DNA of 64,000 bases, taken from an uncultured Tessaracoccus sp. (GTDB lineage Bacteria > Actinomycetota > Actinomycetes > Propionibacteriales > Propionibacteriaceae). The DNA is taken from NCBI RefSeq assembly GCF_943914565.1, contig NZ_CALUCN010000001.1, positions 124,001-188,000 on the forward strand. The letters are read 5' to 3'. The position numbers were made by a program, and so were the translations under genes. Shown here in pieces: positions 30,655 through 38,809 of the stretch (its first letter is position 1; each line of letters begins with the position of its first letter). Below the pieces are notes generated by a model. The model searched no databases, had not been told where the DNA came from, and saw only the letters and a program-made list of their open reading frames with translations.

Positions 30655-33564
30655 ATGGCAAGGCTGCAGACGTCCCGGGCGGAGTTCGCACGTCGCGGAT
30701 TCACGCAGTCGGAACAGGCGGCGCGGATCTGGGAGTCGTGGCCCGAGCCGAGCCGCGACGCACTCGACCTCGGCGTCTTCGAGCCGGCGGGGGACCGGTA
30801 TCGGGCGCTCGTCACGCTCGACGGGATCCGCGAGCACGGGCTCCTCGACGACGTGCTCGCCGACCAGGGCTGGTGCCGCCGGGTGGTGCTCGTGGCGGGC
30901 GCGTCGAGCGTGCTCGCGCAGGCGTTGGCGCGGACGCCGGCCCTCGTCGGGCTGCTCGCCGAGCCACCGAGGCGCAGGGACGCCGACCAGTGGCGGGCGT
31001 TCTTCGCCGAACGCGCCCCGATCGTCGACGGGGAGTGCCACGTCGACGCCGACGAGCTCCGCCTCGCCAACCGCGCGGCGCTCACCCTCATCGCCGCCCG
31101 CGACCTCACCGCGCCCGACCCCACCGCGATCGTCGACGAGGTCTCGGCCGAGCTCGCGGCCGTCGCCGACGTCGTGCTCGAGACGTCCCTCGCCCTGGCC
31201 CGCGCCGAGGTCCCCGACTGGCGCGCGGCCCGACTCGCCGTCGTGGCGCTCGGCAAGACCGGCGGCGAGGAGCTCAACTACCTCTCCGACGTCGACGTGG
31301 TCCACGTCGCGGAGCCGGCGTCGCCAGAGGTCGACGTGGACCGCGCCATCGCGGTCGCGACCCGCCTCGTCGCCGCTCAGGCGCGGATCTGCTCCGCCCA
31401 CACCCGCGCCGGCACGATCTGGACCGTCGACACCGCACTGCGTCCGGAGGGCAAGGCCGGGCCGCTCGTGCGCACGCTCGAGTCCTGCCGCCGCTACTAC
31501 GCCTCGTGGGCGCAGGCATGGGAGTTCCAGGCCATGCTCAAGGCGCGCCCCGCGGCCGGCGACCTCGAGCTCGGTCGCGCCTTCTGCGACATGCTGCGTC
31601 CGCAGGTGTGGAGCGTCGCCCAGCGCGACGGGTTCCTGGCCGAGATGCGTGCGATGCGCGAACGCGTGATCGCCACCATTCCGGAGCACGAGGCGGAGCG
31701 GGACCTCAAGCTCGGGCCGGGCGGGCTGCGCGACACCGAGTTCTCCGTGCAGCTGCTCGCCCTCGTGCACGGCCGCGCCGACGAGCGCATCCGCCGCCGC
31801 GGCACCCTCGACGGGCTCAGCGCCCTCGTCGAGCACGGCTACATCGGCCGCGACGACGGCGCGCAGCTCGCAGAGCACTACCGGTTCCAGCGCGTGCTCG
31901 AGCACCGCCTCCAGCTCGCCCACCTGCGGCGCACGCACCTGCTGCCGGCATCGCCGGAGGCCCTCGCGCAGCTCGCGCGCACGACGGGAGAACCCGACCT
32001 CGAGGCCCGCGTGCGCACGAGCCGCCGCGACGTGCGCAAGCTCCGGCAGCGACTCTTCTTCTCGCCACTGCTGGACGTGGTGGCGCACGTCCCCACCGCG
32101 TCGCTGCTCACCCGCGAGGCAGCCCACGAACGCATGACGTCGCTCGGGTTCCTGGACCCGCGCACCGCCTTCGGCCACATCGAGGCCCTCACCGCCGGCA
32201 CGTCCCGGGCCGCGGAGATCCGCCGGCAGCTCATGCCCGCGATGCTCGAGTGGATCGCCGACGGCCCGAACCCCGATTTCGGGCTGCTCGCTTTTCGCCA
32301 GCTCTCCGAGGCACTCGAGGAATCCGCCTGGTACCTGCGCGCGATGCGCGACGAGGGCTACATGGCCAGGCGCCTGGCGACCGTGGCGTCGACGAGTCGC
32401 TTCACCGTCGACCTGCTGCGTCGCGCCCCGCAGACCGTGCGGCTGCTCGCGTCGGAGGAGGAGCTCGCGCCGCGCGGCAGGGACGAGCTCGTCGACGCGC
32501 TCACCAGGGCCGCTGCCCGGCACGACGACCGCGGGGCCGCGACCGCGTCCATGCGGGCGCTGCGACGCTCCGAGCTGGGCCGGATCGCACTCGTCGACGT
32601 GCTGGGCGGCGTGGACATCACCCTGTGCGGGCGCGCGCTCACCGACCTCGCCGACGCCACGGTCGAGGCGGCGCTCGCCATCGCCCGGCGCGACGTGGAC
32701 GCGCCCCGGCTGGGTGTCGTTGCGCTCGGACGGTGGGGCGGCCGGGAGATGAGCTACTCCTCCGACCTCGACTGCATGCTCGTCGTCCCCGATGGCACCG
32801 ACGAGGCCGGGCTCGACGCCGCCACCCGGCTCTGGCGGCGCGTGGCCGAGGTCCTCGGCCCCGCCGGCGGGGACCACGGGCTGACGACCGACACCGGGCT
32901 GCGTCCCGAGGGCCGCGACGGGCCCCAGGCGCGCACCGTCGCCTCCTACCGCAGCTACTACGCCCGTTGGGCGTCGACGTGGGAACGCCAGATGCTGCTG
33001 CGTGCCCGGTTCGGGGCAGGGGATCGCGCCCTCGTCGAGGCGGTGCTGCGCGACGTGGACGCGTACCGGTACCCGGCCGGCGGGTTGTCGGATGCGGAGG
33101 TGCAGGAGATCCGCCGGCTGAAGTCGCGGATGGAGCGCGAGCGTATCCCGCGCGGCGTCGACCGCGACCGACATCTGAAGCTCGGCCCCGGCGGGCTCGC
33201 GGACGTCGAGTGGACCGTGCAGCTCCTCCAGCTGCGCCACGCCGACGCCGTGCCGGCCCTCAGGGTCACGTCGACGCTGCCCGCCCTCGACCACCTGACG
33301 CAAGCCGGCCTCGTCGCGCCCGACGACGCGCAGGCGCTGCGCGAGGCCTGGCGGCACGCCAGCCGGGTGCGTGACGCGATCACCCTCGTGCGCGGCCGCC
33401 CGGGCGACACGCTCCCCACCGACCCCCGCGAACTGGCCACGATCCGTGCGCTGCTCGGGCTCGACGGCCCCGTCACCGAGCTGCTCGAGACCACGCGGCG
33501 CCTCGCCCGCCGGGCCGCCGCACGCGTCGAACGGCTGTTCTGGGGCGTGCCGACCGGCCCCTGA
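30655..33564 (+). CDS. glnE: Bifunctional glutamine synthetase adenylyltransferase/adenylyl-removing enzyme
   Basis: 969 residues with two nucleotidyltransferase domains: the N-terminal adenylyl-removase with GGEELNYLSDVDVVHV (about 203-217) and the C-terminal adenylylase with GREMSYSSDLDCMLVV (about 698-712). Each is followed by a helical RLGPGG(L)-type segment (LKLGPGGLRDTEF; LKLGPGGLADVEW). GlnE modifies the Tyr of GlnA1 in response to nitrogen status. The frame is open from 30301, but TACACT (30642-30647) ends 7 nt before the ATG at 30655, supporting this start and leaderless transcription. glnA2 lies upstream and glnA1 6.5 kb downstream. Confidence 0.94.
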   Translation: MARLQTSRAEFARRGFTQSEQAARIWESWPEPSRDALDLGVFEPAGDRYRALVTLDGIREHGLLDDVLADQGWCRRVVLVAGASSVLAQALARTPALVGLLAEPPRRRDADQWRAFFAERAPIVDGECHVDADELRLANRAALTLIAARDLTAPDPTAIVDEVSAELAAVADVVLETSLALARAEVPDWRAARLAVVALGKTGGEELNYLSDVDVVHVAEPASPEVDVDRAIAVATRLVAAQARICSAHTRAGTIWTVDTALRPEGKAGPLVRTLESCRRYYASWAQAWEFQAMLKARPAAGDLELGRAFCDMLRPQVWSVAQRDGFLAEMRAMRERVIATIPEHEAERDLKLGPGGLRDTEFSVQLLALVHGRADERIRRRGTLDGLSALVEHGYIGRDDGAQLAEHYRFQRVLEHRLQLAHLRRTHLLPASPEALAQLARTTGEPDLEARVRTSRRDVRKLRQRLFFSPLLDVVAHVPTASLLTREAAHERMTSLGFLDPRTAFGHIEALTAGTSRAAEIRRQLMPAMLEWIADGPNPDFGLLAFRQLSEALEESAWYLRAMRDEGYMARRLATVASTSRFTVDLLRRAPQTVRLLASEEELAPRGRDELVDALTRAAARHDDRGAATASMRALRRSELGRIALVDVLGGVDITLCGRALTDLADATVEAALAIARRDVDAPRLGVVALGRWGGREMSYSSDLDCMLVVPDGTDEAGLDAATRLWRRVAEVLGPAGGDHGLTTDTGLRPEGRDGPQARTVASYRSYYARWASTWERQMLLRARFGAGDRALVEAVLRDVDAYRYPAGGLSDAEVQEIRRLKSRMERERIPRGVDRDRHLKLGPGGLADVEWTVQLLQLRHADAVPALRVTSTLPALDHLTQAGLVAPDDAQALREAWRHASRVRDAITLVRGRPGDTLPTDPRELATIRALLGLDGPVTELLETTRRLARRAAARVERLFWGVPTGP

Positions 33565-33587
33565 CGACGTGCGCTACAGTGGGGCCA

Positions 33588-33716
33588 CGTGTTCCGGGGT
33601 CGGTGCAAGTCCGAACCGGCGGTGACAGCCCGCGACCCGCTCGCAGCTTCGGCAGCGAACGGTTGACTCGGTGGAACTCCGAGGCCGACAGTGAAAGTCT
33701 GGATGGGAGGAACGCG
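33588..33716 (+). promoter_or_regulatory. FMN riboswitch (RFN element)
   Basis: The P1 arms are CGTGTTCC (33588-33595) and GGAACGCG (33709-33716). Conserved RFN parts are visible: GGTCGGTGCAAGTCCGAACC, GGCGGTGACAGCCCGCGA, CTCGGTGGAACTCCGAG, GCCGACAGTGAAAGTCTGGATGG. A TACAGT -10 box at 33575-33580 would start transcription almost exactly at P1. It controls the transporter genes that follow. Confidence 0.95.
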
Positions 33717-33731
33717 AACGGCCCGCGCGGC

Positions 33732-33776
33732 CCCTTCCGTCGCGTCGCCGTGCGCTGCCCCGGTGTGGACGAAGGG
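33732..33776 (+). promoter_or_regulatory. Likely SD-sequestering hairpin of the FMN riboswitch
   Basis: CCCTTCCGTC (33732-33741) can pair, with one bulged C, with GACGAAGGG (33768-33776), which contains the ribosome site GAAGGG located 8 nt before the GTG at 33785. This suggests that FMN binding blocks translation rather than ending transcription. Confidence 0.55.
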
Positions 33777-33784
33777 ACGCCGAC

Positions 33785-34594
33785 GTGGCAGCAGGCAAGC
33801 GGTGCTGGACCGCCTTCCCGTCGCGTGCGCGCCCCCGTACCACCCGTGACCGCGTCGTCGTGCCGACCGTCGCCGGCTTGGCCGCCGTCGCGATCTGGTG
33901 GGTGGCGAGCCAGTTCCTGCCCCCGTTGCTCCTCCCCGGCCCCGACGAGGTGGCTGCCCGCGTGCTCGACCAGGCCCTGAGCGGCGTCGCGGGCCGCTAC
34001 CTGTGGCCCACGGTCGGCCCCGCCTTGCTGGGCGTGTGCCTCGCGGCCGCGACCGCCGTCGTACTGGGGGTGCTCGTCACGCACTCCCGCCCGCTCGCCG
34101 CGGTGGTCGAACCCTTCGTCGCGTTGTCGCAGACGGTGCCCCTCGTCGCGATCGCGCCGCTGCTCGTGCTGTGGCTGGGCTACGGCACCCTCCCCATCGC
34201 GGTGCTGTGCGCGATCATCTCCTTCTTCCCGATGGTCACGACGACCATCGTCGGCTTCCGGCACCTCGACGCCCGCGTCCTCGAACAGGCCGTGCTGGAC
34301 GGCGCCGGCCCGTGGGCGCTGCTGCGCCACGTCGAGTTCCCGATGGCCGCGCCCGCCGTGCTCGCCGGCATCCGCGCAGGCTCGGTGCTCGGCATGACCG
34401 GCGCCGTCGTCGGCGAGTTCGTCATGGGCGGACGCGGCCTCGGCACCCTGCTCACGTTGTCGCGGCAGGCCGGGGACACCGTCGGAGTGTTCACCGTCAT
34501 CGTCTGGATCTCCGCCGTCGCCATGGCGCTCCACGCGCTCGTGGCGGCGGCCGAACGCATCGCAACCACCCACGTCCAAGGAGAGGACTCATGA
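33785..34594 (+). CDS. ribX: FMN-riboswitch-controlled ABC permease (RibX-like)
   Basis: 269 residues, BPD_transp_1 (SsuC/ThiX-type) permease with about six membrane helices. The ATPase-docking EAA-type loop reads LEQAVLDGAGPWALLRHVEFP. It follows an FMN riboswitch and overlaps the substrate-binding lipoprotein gene (ATGA). This is the arrangement of RibXY riboflavin uptake systems, so riboflavin or a precursor is the likely cargo. No ATPase gene is in the operon; it may share an ATPase encoded elsewhere. GTG start with GAAGGG 8 nt upstream. Confidence 0.8.
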   Translation: MAAGKRCWTAFPSRARPRTTRDRVVVPTVAGLAAVAIWWVASQFLPPLLLPGPDEVAARVLDQALSGVAGRYLWPTVGPALLGVCLAAATAVVLGVLVTHSRPLAAVVEPFVALSQTVPLVAIAPLLVLWLGYGTLPIAVLCAIISFFPMVTTTIVGFRHLDARVLEQAVLDGAGPWALLRHVEFPMAAPAVLAGIRAGSVLGMTGAVVGEFVMGGRGLGTLLTLSRQAGDTVGVFTVIVWISAVAMALHALVAAAERIATTHVQGEDS

Positions 34595-35526
34595 CCATCG
34601 ACCGCCGTACGCTGCTCGCGCTGTCGGGAGCGGCACTCGTCGCCGGCTGCGCGGACCCGGACCCGCAAGGCAGCGGATCACCGACGCCCGAGGGCAAGGA
34701 CGCCGTCACCGTCGGGCTGACCTACATCCCCAACGTGCAGTTCTGCGCGTTCTACCTCGGTGTGGAGGAGGGACTCTTCGGCGACCTCGACGTCACCCTG
34801 CGCCACCACGGGGAGCAGGAGTCGCTGTTCGAGGCGCTGCAGCTGGGGCGCGAGGACATCGTGTTCGCCTCTGCGGACGAGGCGGTGATCGCCGGTGGCC
34901 TGGCCACCGTCGCGACCGCGTACCAGCAGTACCCGGCCGAGGTCATGGTCGCCGGGCGCGCCGACGGGTTGGCCGACCTGCGTGGCCGCACGCTCGGCAT
35001 CCCCGGGCGGTTCGGCTCCAGCTACTACGCCGCGCTCGCCGCGCTCAACTCCGCCGGGCTCACGGAGAAGGACGTGAAGCTCGTCGAGATCGGCTTCACG
35101 ACGGTGACCGCGCTCACCACCGGCAAGGTCGACGCGGTCGTGGGATTCACCAACAACGAGCTCGTGCAGTTCCAGCAGGAGGGCTTCGAGGTGACCTCCC
35201 TGCCGGTCTCCGACGAGGCCACGCTCGTCGGCCCGAGCCTCATCACCCGCGAGGACGACGCGAAGGCGCCCTGGGTCGAGCAGTGTGTGCAGGGGATGCT
35301 CGCCGCCGAACGGCGTGCCGTCGAGGACCCGGAGGCGGCACTCGATGCGACGGCGGCCCAGGTCCCGGCGCTCGCCGAGCCGGGGCAGCGCGCCAACGCC
35401 AAGCGCGTCCTACAGGCCACGAGCGCACTGTGGCGAGGCGACGACGGCGAGCTCAGCGTCGACGTCGACGCGAAGGCCATGCAGCGCATGGAGACGTTCC
35501 TGCGCGAGGCCGGCATCGAGGGCTGA
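34591..35526 (+). CDS. ribY: Riboflavin-type substrate-binding lipoprotein (RibY/NMT1-like)
   Basis: 311 residues. A short signal with DRRTLLALSG and a lipobox LVAGC (Cys at about residue 20) marks a lipoprotein. The mature part is an NMT1/THI5-like periplasmic-binding fold (GLTYIPNVQFCAFYLGVEEGLF...; LGIPGRFGSSYYAAL). THI5-like binding proteins carry thiamine precursors or riboflavin; the FMN riboswitch points to riboflavin. AAGGAGAGG lies before the ATG. It ends in a perfect palindrome shared with the convergent gene. Confidence 0.8.
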   Translation: MTIDRRTLLALSGAALVAGCADPDPQGSGSPTPEGKDAVTVGLTYIPNVQFCAFYLGVEEGLFGDLDVTLRHHGEQESLFEALQLGREDIVFASADEAVIAGGLATVATAYQQYPAEVMVAGRADGLADLRGRTLGIPGRFGSSYYAALAALNSAGLTEKDVKLVEIGFTTVTALTTGKVDAVVGFTNNELVQFQQEGFEVTSLPVSDEATLVGPSLITREDDAKAPWVEQCVQGMLAAERRAVEDPEAALDATAAQVPALAEPGQRANAKRVLQATSALWRGDDGELSVDVDAKAMQRMETFLREAGIEG

Positions 35527-35539
35527 CGCGTCAGCCCTC
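35518..35539. terminator. 22-bp perfect palindrome spanning two convergent stop codons
   Basis: GAGGGCTGACG/CGTCAGCCCTC. It includes the TGA of the ribY-like gene and reaches the end of the membrane-protein gene on the other strand. It probably acts as a bidirectional terminator that doubles as coding sequence. Confidence 0.6.
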
Positions 35540-35947
35540 GTCGGGCGGCGGCCCGGCCTCCGGCTCCCGGACCACCGGGCGGAGGAACAGGGCCGCCGTC
35601 ACCGGCGGCACGACGAGGAACAGCAGCTCGCCCAGCGGCTGCGGGAAGATCGGGATCGTGACGTAGAGCAGGCTCGCGAGCACGAGGGCGAACAGCATCC
35701 ACCACAGCCCGAGCCGCAGCTTCAGGCACACCGCGACGCAGATCGCGACCGTGACGCCGACGGCGACCAGGCCGTGCACGAGCCAGGGCGGCTGGCCCTC
35801 GCCGGACCAGGCCTCGCCCGGATGCATCCACCGCCACACCAGGGCGCCCAGCCGCTGACTGGCGAGGATCGCCACCCACATCACCAGCGCGGACATCACC
35901 CAGATGGCCACGGCCATCGGGTCCCGCAGCGTCGAGCGTCGCGCCAC
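35531..35947 (-). CDS. Four-TM membrane protein of unknown function
   Basis: 138 residues with four hydrophobic helices (about 11-32, 54-75, 80-97, 102-120) and a Pro/Glu-rich C-terminal tail. No family is recognised. The GTG start lies 3 bases after the stop of the acuI-like gene, so it is probably the second gene of that operon. It could be a small actinobacterial envelope protein; nothing in the sequence gives a substrate. Confidence 0.65.
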   Translation of the reverse strand: MARRSTLRDPMAVAIWVMSALVMWVAILASQRLGALVWRWMHPGEAWSGEGQPPWLVHGLVAVGVTVAICVAVCLKLRLGLWWMLFALVLASLLYVTIPIFPQPLGELLFLVVPPVTAALFLRPVVREPEAGPPPDEG

Positions 35948-35950
35948 CGG

Positions 35951-36919
35951 TCACTCCACCACGACGAGGGTGCGGCCGTGCCGTCGGCCCTGCAGGAGCT
36001 GCTCGCCGGCGCTGATCACGTCGTCGAGGCCGATGCGGTCGGTCATCGCGTCGAGCAGGTCCGCGTCGACCCCCTGCGCGAGGATGCGCCAGGCGTCCTC
36101 CCGGTCCTCGAGCGGCGCCTGCACCGAGTTGATGCCGGCGAGTGTCACACCGCGCAGGATGAACGGCATCACCGTCGCGGGCAGCTCGTGCGAGCCCGCG
36201 AGCCCGCAGGCGGCGACGGTGCCGTCGGGCACCGTGCGCGCGATCGCGTTGGCGAGCACCTCGCCGCCCACGGAGTCGACGACACCTGCGAAGGTGCCGC
36301 GCTGCAGCGGCTTGCCGTGGCCCTCGAGCTCGGCGCGGGGCAGAACCTCGTCGGCGCCGAGGCCGCGCAGGTGGGCGCCCAGCTCGTCGGGGCGGCCGGT
36401 GAGGGCGTGCACCTCGAAGCCAGCGGCGTCGAGCAGCATGATCGCCACCGAGCCGACGCCGCCCGTCGCGCCCGTGACCAGGACCGGCCCCCGGTCGGGG
36501 GAGACACCTTCCATGACGAGTCGGAGCACCGCGAGCGCGGCGGTGTACCCGGCGGTGCCGAGCGCGGCGGCCCGCTCGGGGGTGAACCCCTCCGGCAGCG
36601 GGACCGCGAGTGCGGGATCGACGTGGGCCACCGTCGCGTAGCCGCCGTGCTTCGTCTCGGACAGGCCTGCGCCGTTCAGCACCAGCCAGTCGCCCGTCCG
36701 GAAGCGCTCGTCGGCGGACTCGCGGACGACGCCGACGAGGTCGATGCCCGCGACGAGGGGCGTGGCCCGCACGACGCCCGGCCGGCCGGTGACGGCGAGC
36801 GCGTCCTTGTAGTTGAGGTCCGAGTACCGCACGTCGACGACGACGGGCGCGTCGGGCAGGAAACCCTCCTCGAGCTCCTCGACGGCGGTGGACGACTCCC
36901 TCACGACGATGGCACGCAT
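35951..36919 (-). CDS. acuI: AcuI/YhdH-type acrylyl-CoA reductase (MDR family)
   Basis: 322 residues, zinc-free medium-chain dehydrogenase/reductase. NADPH motif VLVTGATGGVGSVAIMLLDAAGFEV; AcuI-like segments VRYSDLNYKDALAVTG, LVAGIDLVGVV and LGTAGYTAALAV. AcuI reduces acryloyl-CoA to propionyl-CoA, protecting against acrylate. TACGGT (36926-36931) ends 6 nt before the ATG. Divergent from the CoA-transferase gene, which acts on related short acyl-CoAs. Substrate is inferred from family; a general quinone reductase is the alternative. Confidence 0.8.
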   Translation of the reverse strand: MRAIVVRESSTAVEELEEGFLPDAPVVVDVRYSDLNYKDALAVTGRPGVVRATPLVAGIDLVGVVRESADERFRTGDWLVLNGAGLSETKHGGYATVAHVDPALAVPLPEGFTPERAAALGTAGYTAALAVLRLVMEGVSPDRGPVLVTGATGGVGSVAIMLLDAAGFEVHALTGRPDELGAHLRGLGADEVLPRAELEGHGKPLQRGTFAGVVDSVGGEVLANAIARTVPDGTVAACGLAGSHELPATVMPFILRGVTLAGINSVQAPLEDREDAWRILAQGVDADLLDAMTDRIGLDDVISAGEQLLQGRRHGRTLVVVE

Positions 36920-36931
36920 GGCTCCACCGTA

Positions 36932-37223
36932 GCGGGCAGGACCTGCGGCCCGTGACGACGATCAGTGACCGGGCGACGCTGTTGTCCGCCCCGGCACACG
37001 CGGCCAATGGTCGGAGGATATATTCAGAGGTGTGAGTCGCGGGCCGCGGGTTCGCCGTCGGACGCGGTCACCGGGCCGTGCCCGTCCGACGAGATTCGGG
37101 CAAGGCTGTTCGTGGACCGTGTTTCGTGTCAGACTGTGCGCTAGCCAGTCACGGTGCACCACGTCCGTCACTCGCAGTGGAGCGAGTTCCTCCACCACGG
37201 ACCCGAACAAGGAGAATCACCAG
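36932..37223 (+). promoter_or_regulatory. Long intergenic region upstream of the CoA-transferase gene
   Basis: About 290 bases with no convincing gene. It holds a TATATT box (37019-37024) within an AT-rich patch and TTCGTG...CAGACT elements nearer the gene, either of which could be the promoter. An AAGGAGA ribosome site is at 37209-37215. A long leader (100-190 nt) is therefore possible. No known riboswitch is recognised. Confidence 0.4.
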
Positions 37224-38729
37224 ATGTCCCGTATCGACAATGCCGAGCTTCGCAGCAAGGTGATGTCCGCCGACGAGGCCGCGCAGTTCATCCACCACGG
37301 CGACCGCGTGGGCATGTCCGGCTTCACCGGATCCGCCTACCCGAAGGCCCTGCCGACCGCCATTGCCAAGCGCGCCAAGGAGGCGCAGGGGCGTGGCGAG
37401 GAGTACCAGATCGACGTGTTCACGGGCGCGTCGACGGCGCCCGACTGCGATGGCGTGATGGCCGAGGCCAACGCGGTCCGCTTCCGTGCCCCGTATCAGT
37501 CGGATCCCGCGATGCGCAAGGCGATCAACGCCGGGCAGGTCAAGTACGCGGACGTCCACCTCTCGCACGCCGGCTGGCAGGTCGCCGCCGGGTACTTCGG
37601 CAAGCTCGACGTCGCCGTCGTGGAGGCCACCCGGATCAACGCCGAGGGCAACATCGTCCCGTCCTCCGGCGTGGGCAACAACGTCGAGTACCTGGACTCC
37701 GCCGACCGGATCATCATCGAGGTCAACACCTGGCAGTCCGAGGGCCTCGAGGGCATGGCCGACATCTACCGCATCGCGCCCACGCCGAACCGCCAGCCCA
37801 TCCCGATCACGAGCGCCGGCGACCGCATCGGCACGCCGTTCATCGACATCGACACCTCCAAGGTCGTCGCGGTCGTGGAGACCGAGACCCCTGACCGCAA
37901 CGCCCCGTTCAAGCCGCTCGACGAGACGTCGAAGCAGATCGCCGGGCACTTCCTCGACTTCCTCGAGAGCGAGGTCCGCGCCGGCCGGCTGAAGTACGAC
38001 CAGTACGTGATGCAGTCCGGCGTGGGCAACGTGCCCAACGCCGTGATGGCTGGCCTGCTCGACTCCAAGTTCGAGAACGTCCAGGCCTACACCGAGGTCA
38101 TCCAGGACGGCATGATCGACCTCATCGACGCGGGCAAGATGACCGTCGCGTCGGCGACGTCGTTCTCGCTGTCGCCGGACTACGCGCAGCGGATGAACGA
38201 GAACGCCGCGTTCTACCGCGAGCACATCGTCCTGCGTCCGCAGCAGGTCTCGAACCACCCCGAGGTGATCCGCCGGCTCGGGCTCATCGCCACCAACGGG
38301 CTCATCGAGGCCGACGTCTACGGCAACGTGAACTCGACGAACGTCTCCGGCACGAAGATGATGAACGGCATCGGCGGCTCGGGTGACTTCACCCGCAACG
38401 CCTACATCTCGTCGTTCATCACTCCGTCGGAGGCGAAGAACGGCGCGATCTCCGCGATCGTCCCGTTCGCCTCGCACATCGACCACACCGAGCACGACGT
38501 CATGGTCCTCATCTCGGAGTACGGTTACGCCGACCTCCGCGGGCTCGCGCCGAAGGACCGCACCAAGCGGATCATCGAGATCGCGCACCCCGACTACCGG
38601 CCCCTGCTGCAGGAGTACGTGGACCGCGCGAACGCGAAGTTCGGTGACCACCAGACCCCGCACGACCTCGCGACGGCATTCGACTTCCACCGTCGATTCG
38701 TGGAGACCGGCAACATGATGCCGAACTGA
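37224..38729 (+). CDS. Succinyl-CoA:acetate/propionate CoA-transferase
   Basis: 501 residues. The protein has the Cat1/AarC/ScpC pattern: MSGFTGSAYPKALP near the N-terminus, catalytic Glu at about residue 291 in YTEVIQDG, NGLIEADVYGNVNST, GIGGSGDFTRNAY and EYGYADLRGL. It moves CoA between succinyl-CoA and acetate or propionate, a key step of propionibacterial fermentation and of some TCA variants. AAGGAGA precedes the ATG. A strong terminator follows, so it is a single gene. Acceptor preference cannot be read from sequence. Confidence 0.93.
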   Translation: MSRIDNAELRSKVMSADEAAQFIHHGDRVGMSGFTGSAYPKALPTAIAKRAKEAQGRGEEYQIDVFTGASTAPDCDGVMAEANAVRFRAPYQSDPAMRKAINAGQVKYADVHLSHAGWQVAAGYFGKLDVAVVEATRINAEGNIVPSSGVGNNVEYLDSADRIIIEVNTWQSEGLEGMADIYRIAPTPNRQPIPITSAGDRIGTPFIDIDTSKVVAVVETETPDRNAPFKPLDETSKQIAGHFLDFLESEVRAGRLKYDQYVMQSGVGNVPNAVMAGLLDSKFENVQAYTEVIQDGMIDLIDAGKMTVASATSFSLSPDYAQRMNENAAFYREHIVLRPQQVSNHPEVIRRLGLIATNGLIEADVYGNVNSTNVSGTKMMNGIGGSGDFTRNAYISSFITPSEAKNGAISAIVPFASHIDHTEHDVMVLISEYGYADLRGLAPKDRTKRIIEIAHPDYRPLLQEYVDRANAKFGDHQTPHDLATAFDFHRRFVETGNMMPN

Positions 38730-38748
38730 GTCCCGGACACCGGTTCGA

Positions 38749-38790
38749 CGCCGAAGGGCGGCACCCAACGCGGGGTGCCGCCCTTCGGCG
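38749..38790 (+). terminator. Terminator between CoA-transferase and glnA1
   Basis: An 18-bp perfect stem (CGCCGAAGGGCGGCACCC and its complement) with a 6-nt AACGCG loop, in the gap between two convergent genes. It probably serves both. Confidence 0.88.
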
Positions 38791-38809
38791 TGTCCCAGGC
38801 CCGCCCAGC

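Noticed and set aside
30079..33357. A minus-strand frame of 1092 codons opposite glnE.
   Set aside because: glnE is complete with both catalytic domains on the plus strand; the antisense frame has no recognisable domain.
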